Source: Anaerocolumna sp.
GTDB taxonomy: Bacteria > Bacillota > Clostridia > Lachnospirales > Lachnospiraceae
NCBI GenBank assembly: GCA_029256035.1
Contig: JAQSYR010000073.1
Location: forward strand, 1-8,387
Reading direction: 5' to 3'
Length of the DNA: 8,387 nucleotides
Both the position numbers and the translations under genes were made by a program. Shown here in pieces: positions 1 through 6,497 of this stretch. How positions within the stretch are numbered: position 1 is the first letter of the stretch; each line of letters begins with the position of its first letter. A model generated the notes under the pieces. The model was not told the DNA's origin, did not search any database, and saw only the letters and a list, made by a program, of their open reading frames with translations.

Positions 1-299
1 TCATATCCTTGTTCACAGCAACTTAAGATTTCCTCCTTAGTAAGACGGTAACGGGTTATATTTTTGTTACTACGGCGAATCCCACAATAGTAACAATCAT
101 TCTTACAATAGTTACTTACTTCAATTAACCCTCTGGTATAAACCTTGTTTCCAAAATGTTTTTTAGAAATGTTACGGGCTTTTTCCGCTAGATAGGAAGC
201 ATCTTCGGAAGAATAGTGTTCAAGTAGATAAATAAATTCTTCTTTCTTTAAGATTCTTTCTTTTTCCAAGGTGTCAATAAGTGTTTTCACATTTGGCAT
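1..299 (-). CDS. hydE: [FeFe]-hydrogenase maturase HydE (radical SAM), 5' part, cut by left edge
   Basis: HydE is a radical SAM enzyme that helps build the diiron H-cluster of [FeFe]-hydrogenase together with HydG and HydF, in the cytoplasm. The visible 99 residues begin at the ATG at 297-299 and run off the left end without a stop; the family is about 350 residues long, so roughly the first quarter is here. Residues 65-72 carry the radical SAM cluster motif CX3CX2C (C65, C69, C72) in the context NYCKNDCYYCGIRRSN, followed by TRYRLTKEEIL. This matches HydE better than biotin synthase, whose motif is usually followed by CPQS-type residues. An AAAGG-type ribosome site lies at 311-316, 11 nt from the ATG, and a 6-bp hairpin (319-324 with 337-342) sits just upstream of it. 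The structured leader upstream may regulate it. PylB-like enzymes are the main alternative because they share this N-terminal pattern. Confidence 0.86.
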   Translation of the reverse strand, partial: MPNVKTLIDTLEKERILKKEEFIYLLEHYSSEDASYLAEKARNISKKHFGNKVYTRGLIEVSNYCKNDCYYCGIRRSNKNITRYRLTKEEILSCCEQGY

Positions 300-358
300 C
301 TGTCTTAGTTCCTTTCTTCGATGAGGGTGTCATAAGTCATCGGTCTGGTAAAATTGAA

Positions 359-549
359 GCAAAAAAATCCCTGTGCGAAAGGCACAAGGATAGTCTATAC
401 AAAATAGCCTATATCACTTCTTGATATAAACTATGATGAAATCTATACTCTCGCCTTTTCACTTGGGCGTACCCTTGTGTTCAGCACGATTACTTTATAT
501 AGTATGTTCGCTGGCAGGAATTCTATTTGTTAATTCCTTAACAACTTAC
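359..549 (-). ncRNA. Structured leader RNA of hydE (candidate attenuator or riboswitch, family not recognised)
   Basis: A minus-strand transcript starting near 549 would fold into several helices before the terminator at 361-389. In order from its 5' end these are a 7-bp hairpin closed by a GGAA tetraloop (527-544), a 4-bp CGCC/GGCG hairpin (452-455 with 466-469) and a 12-bp hairpin with two G.U pairs and a 7-nt loop (404-434). The segment CACAAGG (473-479 on the plus strand) is exactly complementary to CCTTGTG (383-389), which is also the ascending arm of the terminator, so the two pairings exclude each other. I could not match it to the T-box, SAM, FMN, TPP, c-di-GMP, M-box or 6S RNA motifs I know. 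A constitutive small RNA ending at the terminator is the main alternative to a cis-regulator. Confidence 0.55.
361..389 (-). terminator. Intrinsic terminator upstream of hydE
   Basis: Read on the minus strand, CCTTGTGC and GCACAGGG pair over 8 bp (one G.U) around the 5-nt loop CTTTC, followed by A and seven T. It lies about 60 nt before the hydE start codon, so it would stop transcription ahead of the gene unless the ascending arm is sequestered by 473-479. Confidence 0.8.
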
Positions 550-555
550 ATCTTT

Positions 556-584
556 ATTATAATCTTAATTTCATTAAAAGTAAA
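556..584 (-). promoter_or_regulatory. SigmaA-type promoter for the hydE leader
   Basis: On the minus strand there is a perfect TATAAT (556-561) and, 17 nt upstream, TTTACT (579-584; 4 of 6 to TTGACA). The expected start is near 549. The -35 box overlaps the stop codon and last codons of the phospholipase C-like gene, so this promoter is packed against its upstream neighbour. Confidence 0.65.
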
Positions 585-1233
585 TATAATTCGTATATTT
601 ATTGGTTATTAATTCAACCATAATGTGTTCTTTAAATTGACTGGTCAGAAGTAATTCTTCCTTATTACTTTGCCAACAGTTATCACTTAGTTGTAAAATT
701 GCGTCTATCACTTTATAGCATATTTCAAAAATGTAACCACAGTCATTTTTCATAGTATGAATACTTTTCTGGTACAGCTTATACATTTTGATTATGTAAT
801 TGCAGATTTCTTCTGCATTTTTACATTCCAATGGGTACTCAATACTTGATTTTTCCCCCACCTTCTGTATATATGTATTCAGGGCAGGTATTAACTCTTT
901 TTCATAGGAGATATGTTCCTTCATACTTCCCTTATAAGAAGAATTGTGAGCATAAGTAAAATAATCCGCAAGGTAATGAGCTATTACCCCTAACTGTCTG
1001 CAGTAAAATCTGGTGATCCCTTTTTTAAAATCATACTGATCTGTAATACTTAAAATGGCTTCTTGTAATATTAAAAATGTACTATGAAATGTATGCTGCT
1101 GATATACAAAAGAGGGTTGACAGTCCGGTAATATACTTCCCATGTAAAAAGATTTTTTATAGTGAATTCTACCTTTCATATGGCTATCTCTGGCTAAAAA
1201 CACTGCTAAATCAATGTGAGACTTTTTATTCAT
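574..1233 (-). CDS. Zinc-dependent phospholipase C family protein
   Basis: This 219-residue protein fits the zinc-dependent phospholipase C/D domain family common in Clostridia. An N-terminal segment has His6 and is followed by GSILPDC (32-38). Histidines follow at 47 and 50, then LGVIAHYLADYFTYAH (81-96) with H86, D90 and H96, and a further H107 and E111. The spread of His/Asp over an all-helical protein is what the zinc-binding PLC fold uses; zinc binding and lipid hydrolysis here are inferred from the family, not shown. I see no signal peptide or membrane segment, unlike secreted PLC toxins, so it may act inside the cell or on an unknown substrate. The start is well supported: AGGAGGT at 1238-1244 lies just upstream of the ATG. 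It is divergent from the permease pair and upstream of hydE, but the hydE leader has its own promoter, so co-regulation is not implied. Confidence 0.8.
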   Translation of the reverse strand: MNKKSHIDLAVFLARDSHMKGRIHYKKSFYMGSILPDCQPSFVYQQHTFHSTFLILQEAILSITDQYDFKKGITRFYCRQLGVIAHYLADYFTYAHNSSYKGSMKEHISYEKELIPALNTYIQKVGEKSSIEYPLECKNAEEICNYIIKMYKLYQKSIHTMKNDCGYIFEICYKVIDAILQLSDNCWQSNKEELLLTSQFKEHIMVELITNKYTNYIYF

Positions 1234-1259
1234 AATAACCTCCTGTAGTTACATTTACT

Positions 1260-1336
1260 CATTCCATATAATTTCAGAAGGAATGTGAGAACTATGCTAT
1301 AATCACTGTGATAATTCTGATGAAGATAATCAGAAT
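1260..1336 (+). promoter_or_regulatory. Promoter of the permease pair with flanking inverted repeats
   Basis: An extended -10 element, TGCTATAAT, lies at 1295-1303; the -35 region is poor. Two inverted repeats frame it. CATTCC/GGAATG (1260-1265 and 1280-1285) covers the -35 area. A perfect 8-bp repeat, ATTCTGAT/ATCAGAAT (1314-1321 and 1329-1336, 7-nt spacer), starts just after the expected transcription start near 1310. Either could be an operator or, for the second, a 5' hairpin. I saw no convincing promoter on the minus strand for the divergent gene. Confidence 0.5.
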
Positions 1337-1352
1337 AAATAAAACCTTTGAT

Positions 1353-1389
1353 GTTATTTCATTTTCGGATGCATTGGGATTAAAATAAC
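1353..1389 (+). repeat. Inverted repeat in the permease leader
   Basis: A perfect 7-bp inverted repeat, GTTATTT (1353-1359) and AAATAAC (1383-1389), encloses 23 nt in the untranslated leader. It ends 17 nt before the AGGAGG ribosome site at 1407-1412. There is no following T tract, so it is not a terminator. Confidence 0.4.
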
Positions 1390-1419
1390 TTCATAAGGGA
1401 AAAGCGAGGAGGCTACATT

Positions 1420-1902
1420 ATGAATTCCTATATTTTATATGGAATAACAATTGTTTTATTAATCTTATCTTTTTACAAAGACAAGAAAAAGACAAAGATG
1501 TCACTAAAAAAAGCCTGGAAGTCTTTTGAAAATATTCTTCCAGAATTTATGGTAGTTATTTTAATCGTTGGTTTGCTTTTGGCAATACTAAATCCTGAAA
1601 CTATTTCAAAAGTAATTGGTGCAGAATCCGGCTGGTTAGGAGTAATTCTTTCTGCAGTTATTGGTGCCATTACTTTAATTCCAGCATTTGTTGCATTTCC
1701 AACGGCTGCACTGCTTCTTAATAATGGGGCTGGTTATACTCAGATTGCCGCTTTTGTTTCAACTTTAATGATGGTTGGAATTGTTACATTGCCTGTAGAG
1801 TTTAAATATTTTGGTAAGAAATTATCCATTAGCAGAAACCTACTTGCTTTTGTTTTTAGCTTCCTTGTGGCTTATCTTATGGGAATGGTGGTGACTTTAT
1901 GA
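1420..1902 (+). CDS. Permease, ArsP_1/DUF318 (YraQ-like) family, first half-protein
   Basis: This 160-residue integral membrane protein has about five hydrophobic segments (roughly 3-18, 41-58, 72-95, 106-125, 139-158) and a basic cytoplasmic-looking loop at 20-32. The core GVILSxxIGxxxxxPxxxAFPxAA (74-97) is the repeat signature of ArsP_1/DUF318 permeases; full-length members are usually 300-400 residues with two such repeats. This gene supplies one repeat and the next gene the other, so the pair probably works as a heterodimer. There is no cysteine in the protein, which argues against the thiol-based arsenical binding proposed for ArsP; the substrate is unknown. AGGAGG at 1407-1412, 7 nt before the ATG, supports the start. 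The stop overlaps the next start by 4 nt (ATGA), indicating translational coupling. Confidence 0.78.
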   Translation: MNSYILYGITIVLLILSFYKDKKKTKMSLKKAWKSFENILPEFMVVILIVGLLLAILNPETISKVIGAESGWLGVILSAVIGAITLIPAFVAFPTAALLLNNGAGYTQIAAFVSTLMMVGIVTLPVEFKYFGKKLSISRNLLAFVFSFLVAYLMGMVVTL

Positions 1903-2432
1903 AGAAAATAGTAAAAAGATACCGGGCATTTATTATTGTTCTTTCGATACTTTTGGTTTTAACTTTCATTAATAAAGAATTGGGAAGCAAAGCCCTTAGC
2001 ATATCTGCAAATCAGATCAAAGAAATGTTACTTGTCATCCCCCCAATCTTTGTGCTTCTGGGATTATTAGATGTATGGGTGCCAAAAGAAACTATGATTA
2101 AATACATGGGAGAAGGCTCCGGTCTAAAAGGCGTTATCCTTTCATTTCTTATTGGTTCAGCTGCTGCCGGACCTTTATATGGCGCATTTCCTGTTGCTGC
2201 TGTTTTTATGAAAAAAGGTGTTAAGTTTATGAATATTCTTATCTTTATTGGTGCCTGGTCAACCACTAAGATTCCAATGTTTCTTTTTGAATCTGCTGCT
2301 CTTGGCAGTCAATTTGCAATTACCAGACTCTTAATTGATATTCCTGGAATTATTATTATTGCATTTATTTTATCCAGATTAGTTTCAAAACAGGAAGTGG
2401 ATGAAATCTATGAACGGGCAGAAAACCTATAA
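1899..2432 (+). CDS. Permease, ArsP_1/DUF318 (YraQ-like) family, second half-protein
   Basis: This 177-residue membrane protein is the partner of the preceding gene. Hydrophobic segments lie at about 9-24, 43-60, 77-103, 111-131 and 146-160, with a charged tail after 161. It repeats the same core, GVILSxxIG followed by P, AFP and AA (78-101), and the later pattern LGSQFAITRLLID (135-147) parallels FGKKLSISRNLLA in the first protein. The two therefore look like the two pseudo-symmetric halves of one permease encoded separately. No cysteines are present. The start codon overlaps the upstream stop (ATGA at 1899-1902), so translation probably depends on reinitiation. A strong terminator follows about 110 nt downstream, closing this two-gene operon. 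The transported substrate cannot be inferred. Confidence 0.78.
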   Translation: MKKIVKRYRAFIIVLSILLVLTFINKELGSKALSISANQIKEMLLVIPPIFVLLGLLDVWVPKETMIKYMGEGSGLKGVILSFLIGSAAAGPLYGAFPVAAVFMKKGVKFMNILIFIGAWSTTKIPMFLFESAALGSQFAITRLLIDIPGIIIIAFILSRLVSKQEVDEIYERAENL

Positions 2433-2544
2433 TTTCATAATATAATTTCAAAAACCTTTTTATATTAATATTATATCTTTTGACCGTAATCAACAAAGCA
2501 TAGGACACAAAAACCCAGTGTATATAAAATCATTCGGGCTATTT

Positions 2545-2587
2545 AAAACTCAGCAGAAAATATTTTACTTTTCTGGTGAGTTTTTTT
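2545..2587 (+). terminator. Intrinsic terminator after the permease pair
   Basis: The arms 2547-2560 and 2569-2582 pair over 14 positions with a single G-G mismatch (2553 with 2576) around an 8-nt loop. T2583-2587 continues the T run, and part of it can extend the stem with A2545-2546. The hairpin ends the permease transcript before the next promoter. Confidence 0.85.
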
Positions 2588-2596
2588 ACTTTCTTC

Positions 2597-2625
2597 TTCA
2601 CATTTTTAACAATATCTAGTACAAT
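2597..2625 (+). promoter_or_regulatory. SigmaA-type promoter for the glycosyltransferase gene
   Basis: TTCACA (2597-2602, 5 of 6 to consensus) and TACAAT (2620-2625, 5 of 6) are separated by 17 nt. The expected start is near 2632, giving a leader of about 50 nt. It begins right after the upstream terminator. Confidence 0.7.
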
Positions 2626-2683
2626 CATCATAGGATAAAATTATGGTAAAGTACAGCATACTAAATATAAAAAACCGACTGGA

Positions 2684-3640
2684 GTGATTGTTACGGAAAC
2701 GATAGATATTGTTGTTCCCTGTTATAACGAAGAAGAAGTACTAAAAATTTTTTATGAAGAGACAAAGAAGATATTAGATTCCATCAACAACTATACCTTT
2801 CAATTTATTCTGGTAGATGATGGAAGCAGGGATAAGACACTTTCTATTATGAAAGAACTTGCTGAAATATACCCTGATGTCAGCTATTTGTCATTCTCAA
2901 GAAATTTCGGAAAAGAAGCAGCCATGTACGCAGGATTAAGGTATTCTTCCGGCGATTATGTTATTGTAATGGATGCAGATTTACAGCATCCACCTGCATT
3001 AATTCCTGAAATGGTAGCTGGAGTAAAAGAAGGATATGATTGTGTTGCTGCCATGCGTACCACAAGAACCAATGAAGCAAAGATTCGCAGCCTTTTTTCA
3101 AGAATGTTTTATCGCCTTAGTAATATGCTGACAGATGTTTCCTTGGTTCAGGGAGCCGTGGATTTTCGTATTATGTCAAGGCAGATGGTGAATGCTGTGT
3201 TAGACTTATCTGAAGTTCAGCGATTTTCCAAAGGGATATTTTCCTGGGTGGGCTTTAAAACCAAATGGCTCCCTTATGAAAATATAGAGCGAACCATTGG
3301 CAGTACAAAATGGAGTTTTTGGAATTTATTTAAATACGCTCTGGATGGAATTACTGCATTTTCTATTGTACCACTTAGGTTAGTTTCTATTATGGGATTT
3401 TTTATCTCTGTTTTTGCATTTATTTATATTATTATCACAATTACAAAAGCTTTAATCACTGGAATTGATGTTCCTGGATATGTAACTACGTTGTCTACCA
3501 TCTTGTTTTTAGGGGGTATTATAGAACTCTCTCTCGGTATTTTGGGGGAATATATTGGACACATTTACATGGAATCAAAGAATCGTCCCATTTTTATTTT
3601 AAAACAGACCAACATTAACTTAACAGATAAATATAAGTAA
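2684..3640 (+). CDS. Membrane-anchored GT2 glycosyltransferase, polyprenyl-phosphate sugar synthase (GtrB/CsbB type)
   Basis: This 318-residue enzyme has a GT-A domain (about 6-225) followed by two transmembrane helices (about 231-257 and 266-290), the layout of GtrB, CsbB and YkoT. Such enzymes move a sugar from a nucleotide donor to undecaprenyl phosphate on the inner face of the membrane. Visible motifs are IDIVVPCYNEEEV at the start, VDDGSRD (44-50), MDADLQHPP (96-104; the DxD-like metal site), VQRFSKGIFSWVG (178-190) and GSTKWSFW (206-213), and near the end GEYIGHIYMESKNRPIFI. The start is GTG at 2684; no in-frame ATG lies upstream before the stop at 2636, and the only purine-rich site (GGAG, 2681-2684) overlaps the GTG, so initiation is uncertain. 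The next large gene encodes YfhO, the usual partner of CsbB-like enzymes in teichoic acid glycosylation. The sugar cannot be told from sequence. Confidence 0.88.
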   Translation: MIVTETIDIVVPCYNEEEVLKIFYEETKKILDSINNYTFQFILVDDGSRDKTLSIMKELAEIYPDVSYLSFSRNFGKEAAMYAGLRYSSGDYVIVMDADLQHPPALIPEMVAGVKEGYDCVAAMRTTRTNEAKIRSLFSRMFYRLSNMLTDVSLVQGAVDFRIMSRQMVNAVLDLSEVQRFSKGIFSWVGFKTKWLPYENIERTIGSTKWSFWNLFKYALDGITAFSIVPLRLVSIMGFFISVFAFIYIIITITKALITGIDVPGYVTTLSTILFLGGIIELSLGILGEYIGHIYMESKNRPIFILKQTNINLTDKYK

Positions 3641-3647
3641 TTGAGCA

Positions 3648-3794
3648 GGTGTCAAAAGTCTAACTTCATATATATAAGAAATGGCTGGGTATATATATTC
3701 ATCTGGACTTGCCTTTCCCTTCGGACGGTCTGCGCCATCTGAATATATATACCCAGCCATTCACAACTTTACGTATTAAATGTCTTTTGACACC
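3648..3794. repeat. 147-bp palindromic, MITE-like element
   Basis: The ends are a perfect 11-bp inverted repeat, GGTGTCAAAAG (3648-3658) and its complement (3784-3794). Inside them is a perfect 22-bp inverted repeat (3680-3701 with 3740-3761) around a 38-nt, more GC-rich loop. The two spacers between outer and inner arms are almost equal (21 and 22 nt) but differ in sequence. No ORF is present and I see no clear target-site duplication. It lies 8 nt after the glycosyltransferase stop. It could be a non-autonomous transposon, a dispersed palindromic repeat, or a structured RNA. Confidence 0.75.
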
Positions 3795-3857
3795 CGAATC
3801 GTATATCTATATTCATTATTAAAATAAATAACACAATAAATTAGGATACTACATTAA

Positions 3858-6461
3858 ATGATAGAAGTGAGAATTGATATGAGACAGATTGTTTATAACT
3901 TTAAAGCAGCTATTCCCCGTATGATGAAATCCCAAAATGCTAATTTGGTATATTTGTTATCTTTTTTTCTTCCGATTTTTGTTATGCTTGGACTATATAT
4001 TTCACGAGGCATTTATCCTTTTGGGGATAGTGCCTATTTAGTTCGTGATATGTACCATCAGTATGCTCCATTTTATACGGAATTCGCCAATAAATTAAAA
4101 TCCGGTGAAAGTCTTACCTATTCTCATAACATTGGTATGGGAGTAAATTTCACTGCTTTATATGCTTATTATCTTGCAAGTCCGGTTAACTGGCTGCTTA
4201 CTATTTTGCCGGTAAAATCCATGATAGAAATTATGAACCTTATTATTATTGGCAAAATTGGTTTCTGTGGTTTCTCCTTTTCTTATTATACCAGTAGGCA
4301 CTTTGGTCAAAAGGACATACGCTCTGCCATATTTGCATTATTTTATGCTTTGTCTTCTTATATGGCGGCTTATAGCTGGAATATTATGTGGTTGGACAGT
4401 TTAATACTGCTTCCCCTTATTCTGCTTGGCACCGAGCGTTTGGTTCAAAAGCCAGGTATAAAAAGTGGCTTCTTATACAGTATCTCCTTAGGTATTGCCA
4501 TATTTTCTAATTATTACATAGGCATTATGCTTTGTATCTATAGTGTCTTATATTTTATATACGTATTAGTGATTACCAATACTTTGCATGGCCCTGCAGC
4601 CTATGTTAGAAAACTGGCTCAATTTGGTGGTTTATCACTTATGGCTGGTGGTTTATCCGCCTGCCTGCTGTTACCAGAATATTTTGCTCTTCAAATGTCA
4701 GGTTCTAGTGATCTTAGTTTTCCTGATACTTTAGAAAGATACTTTTCCATTTTTCAAATGTTATCAAGAATGTTAATGAATGTTCCTGTATCTACCGGAC
4801 TTACACATGAACCTAATATATACAGTAGCGTTGTATTGTTTTTACTCCTGCCTTTATATTTTTTCCTTCCTCAGGTCAGAAAAAGAGAAAAATTAGGGAA
4901 AGCTCTGCTTATTTTTATCTTCCTGTTAAGTTTTAGCCTGAATATTCCTGACTTTATCTGGCATGGATTTCATTTTCCTAATAGTCTGCCTGCCAGACAG
5001 TCTTTTATCTTTATCTTCCTGTTACTTGAAATGTCCTATGAAGCATTTCGAAACATAAGAAATTTTACAGACAAACAGTTATTTGGTTCATTTGCTGGTA
5101 CCATTACTTTCTTTCTATTACTTGATCATTTTCTGGCAGGGGAAGAATATTCCTATGGTATTATTTATCTAAGCGCTGTATTTGTGACATTATATCTGGT
5201 TCTTTTTTCATTGTACCGAAAGCATGGCGTAACTATGACAGGTAAATATATTGGGTTGTTACTAATCTTTATTATGGCCATTGCAGAAACTGTAATTAAT
5301 ACCAGTGCTACTGGAATTGAAACAGTAAATCGAACCAACTACACAAATGATAATCGTTCCATTGAAACTCTGGTTGAAAAGGTAATGTCTGAGGATTGGG
5401 ATTTTTATAGAATTGAAAAGTTTACCAGACGAACAAAAAATGATGCTGCCTGGAGTGATTATCCTGGGGTTTCCATATTTTCTTCAACTACCAATGCCCA
5501 CTTAAATGATTATCTGGATCAACTGGGTTTACAAAGTTCCACTAATGCTTATTCCTTTAGCGGACAGACCCCATTAACTGCTTCCCTGCTATCTGTCAAA
5601 TATATGTTAAGTAACATTTACCTGGATTCCACTTCTTTAACTGAATTATATGCTGAGACAGAGGGACAATATCTTTATAAAAATAACTACACTCTTCCCC
5701 TTGGTTTTATGGTTACTACGGAATTAGAGGAAGCTTGGGATTCGGATTCTAGCAATCCATTTACAGTTCAAAACAATTTTGTGCAGGCTGTACTTGAAAC
5801 ATCTGAGAGATCACAAGATGATATACTTGTAGAAGGTGATTTATTTGAACCGGTGGAACCAAATGTTACCGGGAAAATTGGAACCATTCCTGTGACTACA
5901 GATAAGCCTATTTTTATTTATACCAATACCAGTGACCTTACTTCCCTTGATATTACAGTCCGTTCATCAGAGGATGAGATTATTTCAACCAAAAGTATTA
6001 CTGATTTAAAGCATAAGTATATTGTTAGCCTGGGAAGTACGACTCCAGGTAACACCATTAAAATTACAACTACAGATGAGGTTGATTCTATTTCTTTCAA
6101 CGCATACAGCTATCACAATGAACTGTTTGAAGCCGTTTATCAGGAACTAAAGGAACAGCCCCTGGTATTAGAAATCTATGAAGATACCTATATGAAAGGT
6201 ACCATTACTGCTAACGATGCTGGACTTATGTACACTTCCATTCCTTATGAAAAAGGATGGAGCGCCAAAGTGGATGGTGTGGAAACTGAAATCACAGCCT
6301 TTAAAGATGCTTTACTTGCTGTTCCGTTAACTAAGGGCCAACACACAATAGAACTCTTCTATTCTCCACAAGGGTTGGGCATTGGAGTACTCATTTCAAG
6401 TATCAGTTTAGTTATGTACCTTGTTTTATTTATCTATAGCTGGAAAAAAGAAAAATACTAA
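3858..6461 (+). CDS. YfhO family membrane protein (GT-C-like glycosyltransferase)
   Basis: This 867-residue protein has a long polytopic N-terminal part (about 30-480, around a dozen hydrophobic segments), a soluble, presumably extracellular domain (about 490-840) and a final membrane helix (about 841-861) with a basic tail. The first external loop, GDSAYLVRDMYHQYAPFY (56-73), has the acidic residues D57 and D64 expected of a GT-C enzyme, and a later loop reads FPNSLPARQSF (373-383). In Bacillus and Listeria, YfhO-type proteins (GtlB) take a sugar from undecaprenyl phosphate and place it on lipoteichoic acid outside the cell; the adjacent GT2 gene would supply that lipid-linked sugar. The polymer acceptor here is unknown. 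The ATG at 3858 has AGGA 11 nt upstream; an ATG at 3879 (residue 8), preceded by a purine-rich stretch, is an equally plausible start. A palindromic element separates it from the GT2 gene. Confidence 0.85.
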   Translation: MIEVRIDMRQIVYNFKAAIPRMMKSQNANLVYLLSFFLPIFVMLGLYISRGIYPFGDSAYLVRDMYHQYAPFYTEFANKLKSGESLTYSHNIGMGVNFTALYAYYLASPVNWLLTILPVKSMIEIMNLIIIGKIGFCGFSFSYYTSRHFGQKDIRSAIFALFYALSSYMAAYSWNIMWLDSLILLPLILLGTERLVQKPGIKSGFLYSISLGIAIFSNYYIGIMLCIYSVLYFIYVLVITNTLHGPAAYVRKLAQFGGLSLMAGGLSACLLLPEYFALQMSGSSDLSFPDTLERYFSIFQMLSRMLMNVPVSTGLTHEPNIYSSVVLFLLLPLYFFLPQVRKREKLGKALLIFIFLLSFSLNIPDFIWHGFHFPNSLPARQSFIFIFLLLEMSYEAFRNIRNFTDKQLFGSFAGTITFFLLLDHFLAGEEYSYGIIYLSAVFVTLYLVLFSLYRKHGVTMTGKYIGLLLIFIMAIAETVINTSATGIETVNRTNYTNDNRSIETLVEKVMSEDWDFYRIEKFTRRTKNDAAWSDYPGVSIFSSTTNAHLNDYLDQLGLQSSTNAYSFSGQTPLTASLLSVKYMLSNIYLDSTSLTELYAETEGQYLYKNNYTLPLGFMVTTELEEAWDSDSSNPFTVQNNFVQAVLETSERSQDDILVEGDLFEPVEPNVTGKIGTIPVTTDKPIFIYTNTSDLTSLDITVRSSEDEIISTKSITDLKHKYIVSLGSTTPGNTIKITTTDEVDSISFNAYSYHNELFEAVYQELKEQPLVLEIYEDTYMKGTITANDAGLMYTSIPYEKGWSAKVDGVETEITAFKDALLAVPLTKGQHTIELFYSPQGLGIGVLISSISLVMYLVLFIYSWKKEKY

Positions 6462-6497
6462 ATTAAAAATAGAGTTTATATAAAAGAGGAAATCCCA

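Noticed and set aside
1..299. Biotin synthase instead of HydE
   Set aside because: The residues around the CX3CX2C motif (NDCYYCGIRRSNKN) match HydE; the biotin synthase pattern is absent.
359..549. Known riboswitch, T-box or 6S RNA
   Set aside because: None of the consensus segments I know for these families is present; kept as an unassigned structured RNA.
1473..1670. 65-residue minus-strand frame
   Set aside because: It is the shadow of the first permease gene, with proline- and serine-rich content, no ribosome site and no family features.
2012..2266. 84-residue minus-strand frame
   Set aside because: Fully inside the second permease gene and without recognisable motifs; the plus-strand gene explains the sequence.
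2436..2490. AT-only inverted repeat AATATAA/TTATATT just after the second permease gene
   Set aside because: A 7-bp stem of A-T pairs only in an AT-rich spacer is weak; the hairpin at 2545-2587 is a far better terminator.
5918..6100. 60-residue minus-strand frame inside yfhO
   Set aside because: Antisense shadow of the extracellular domain coding sequence, no ribosome site.
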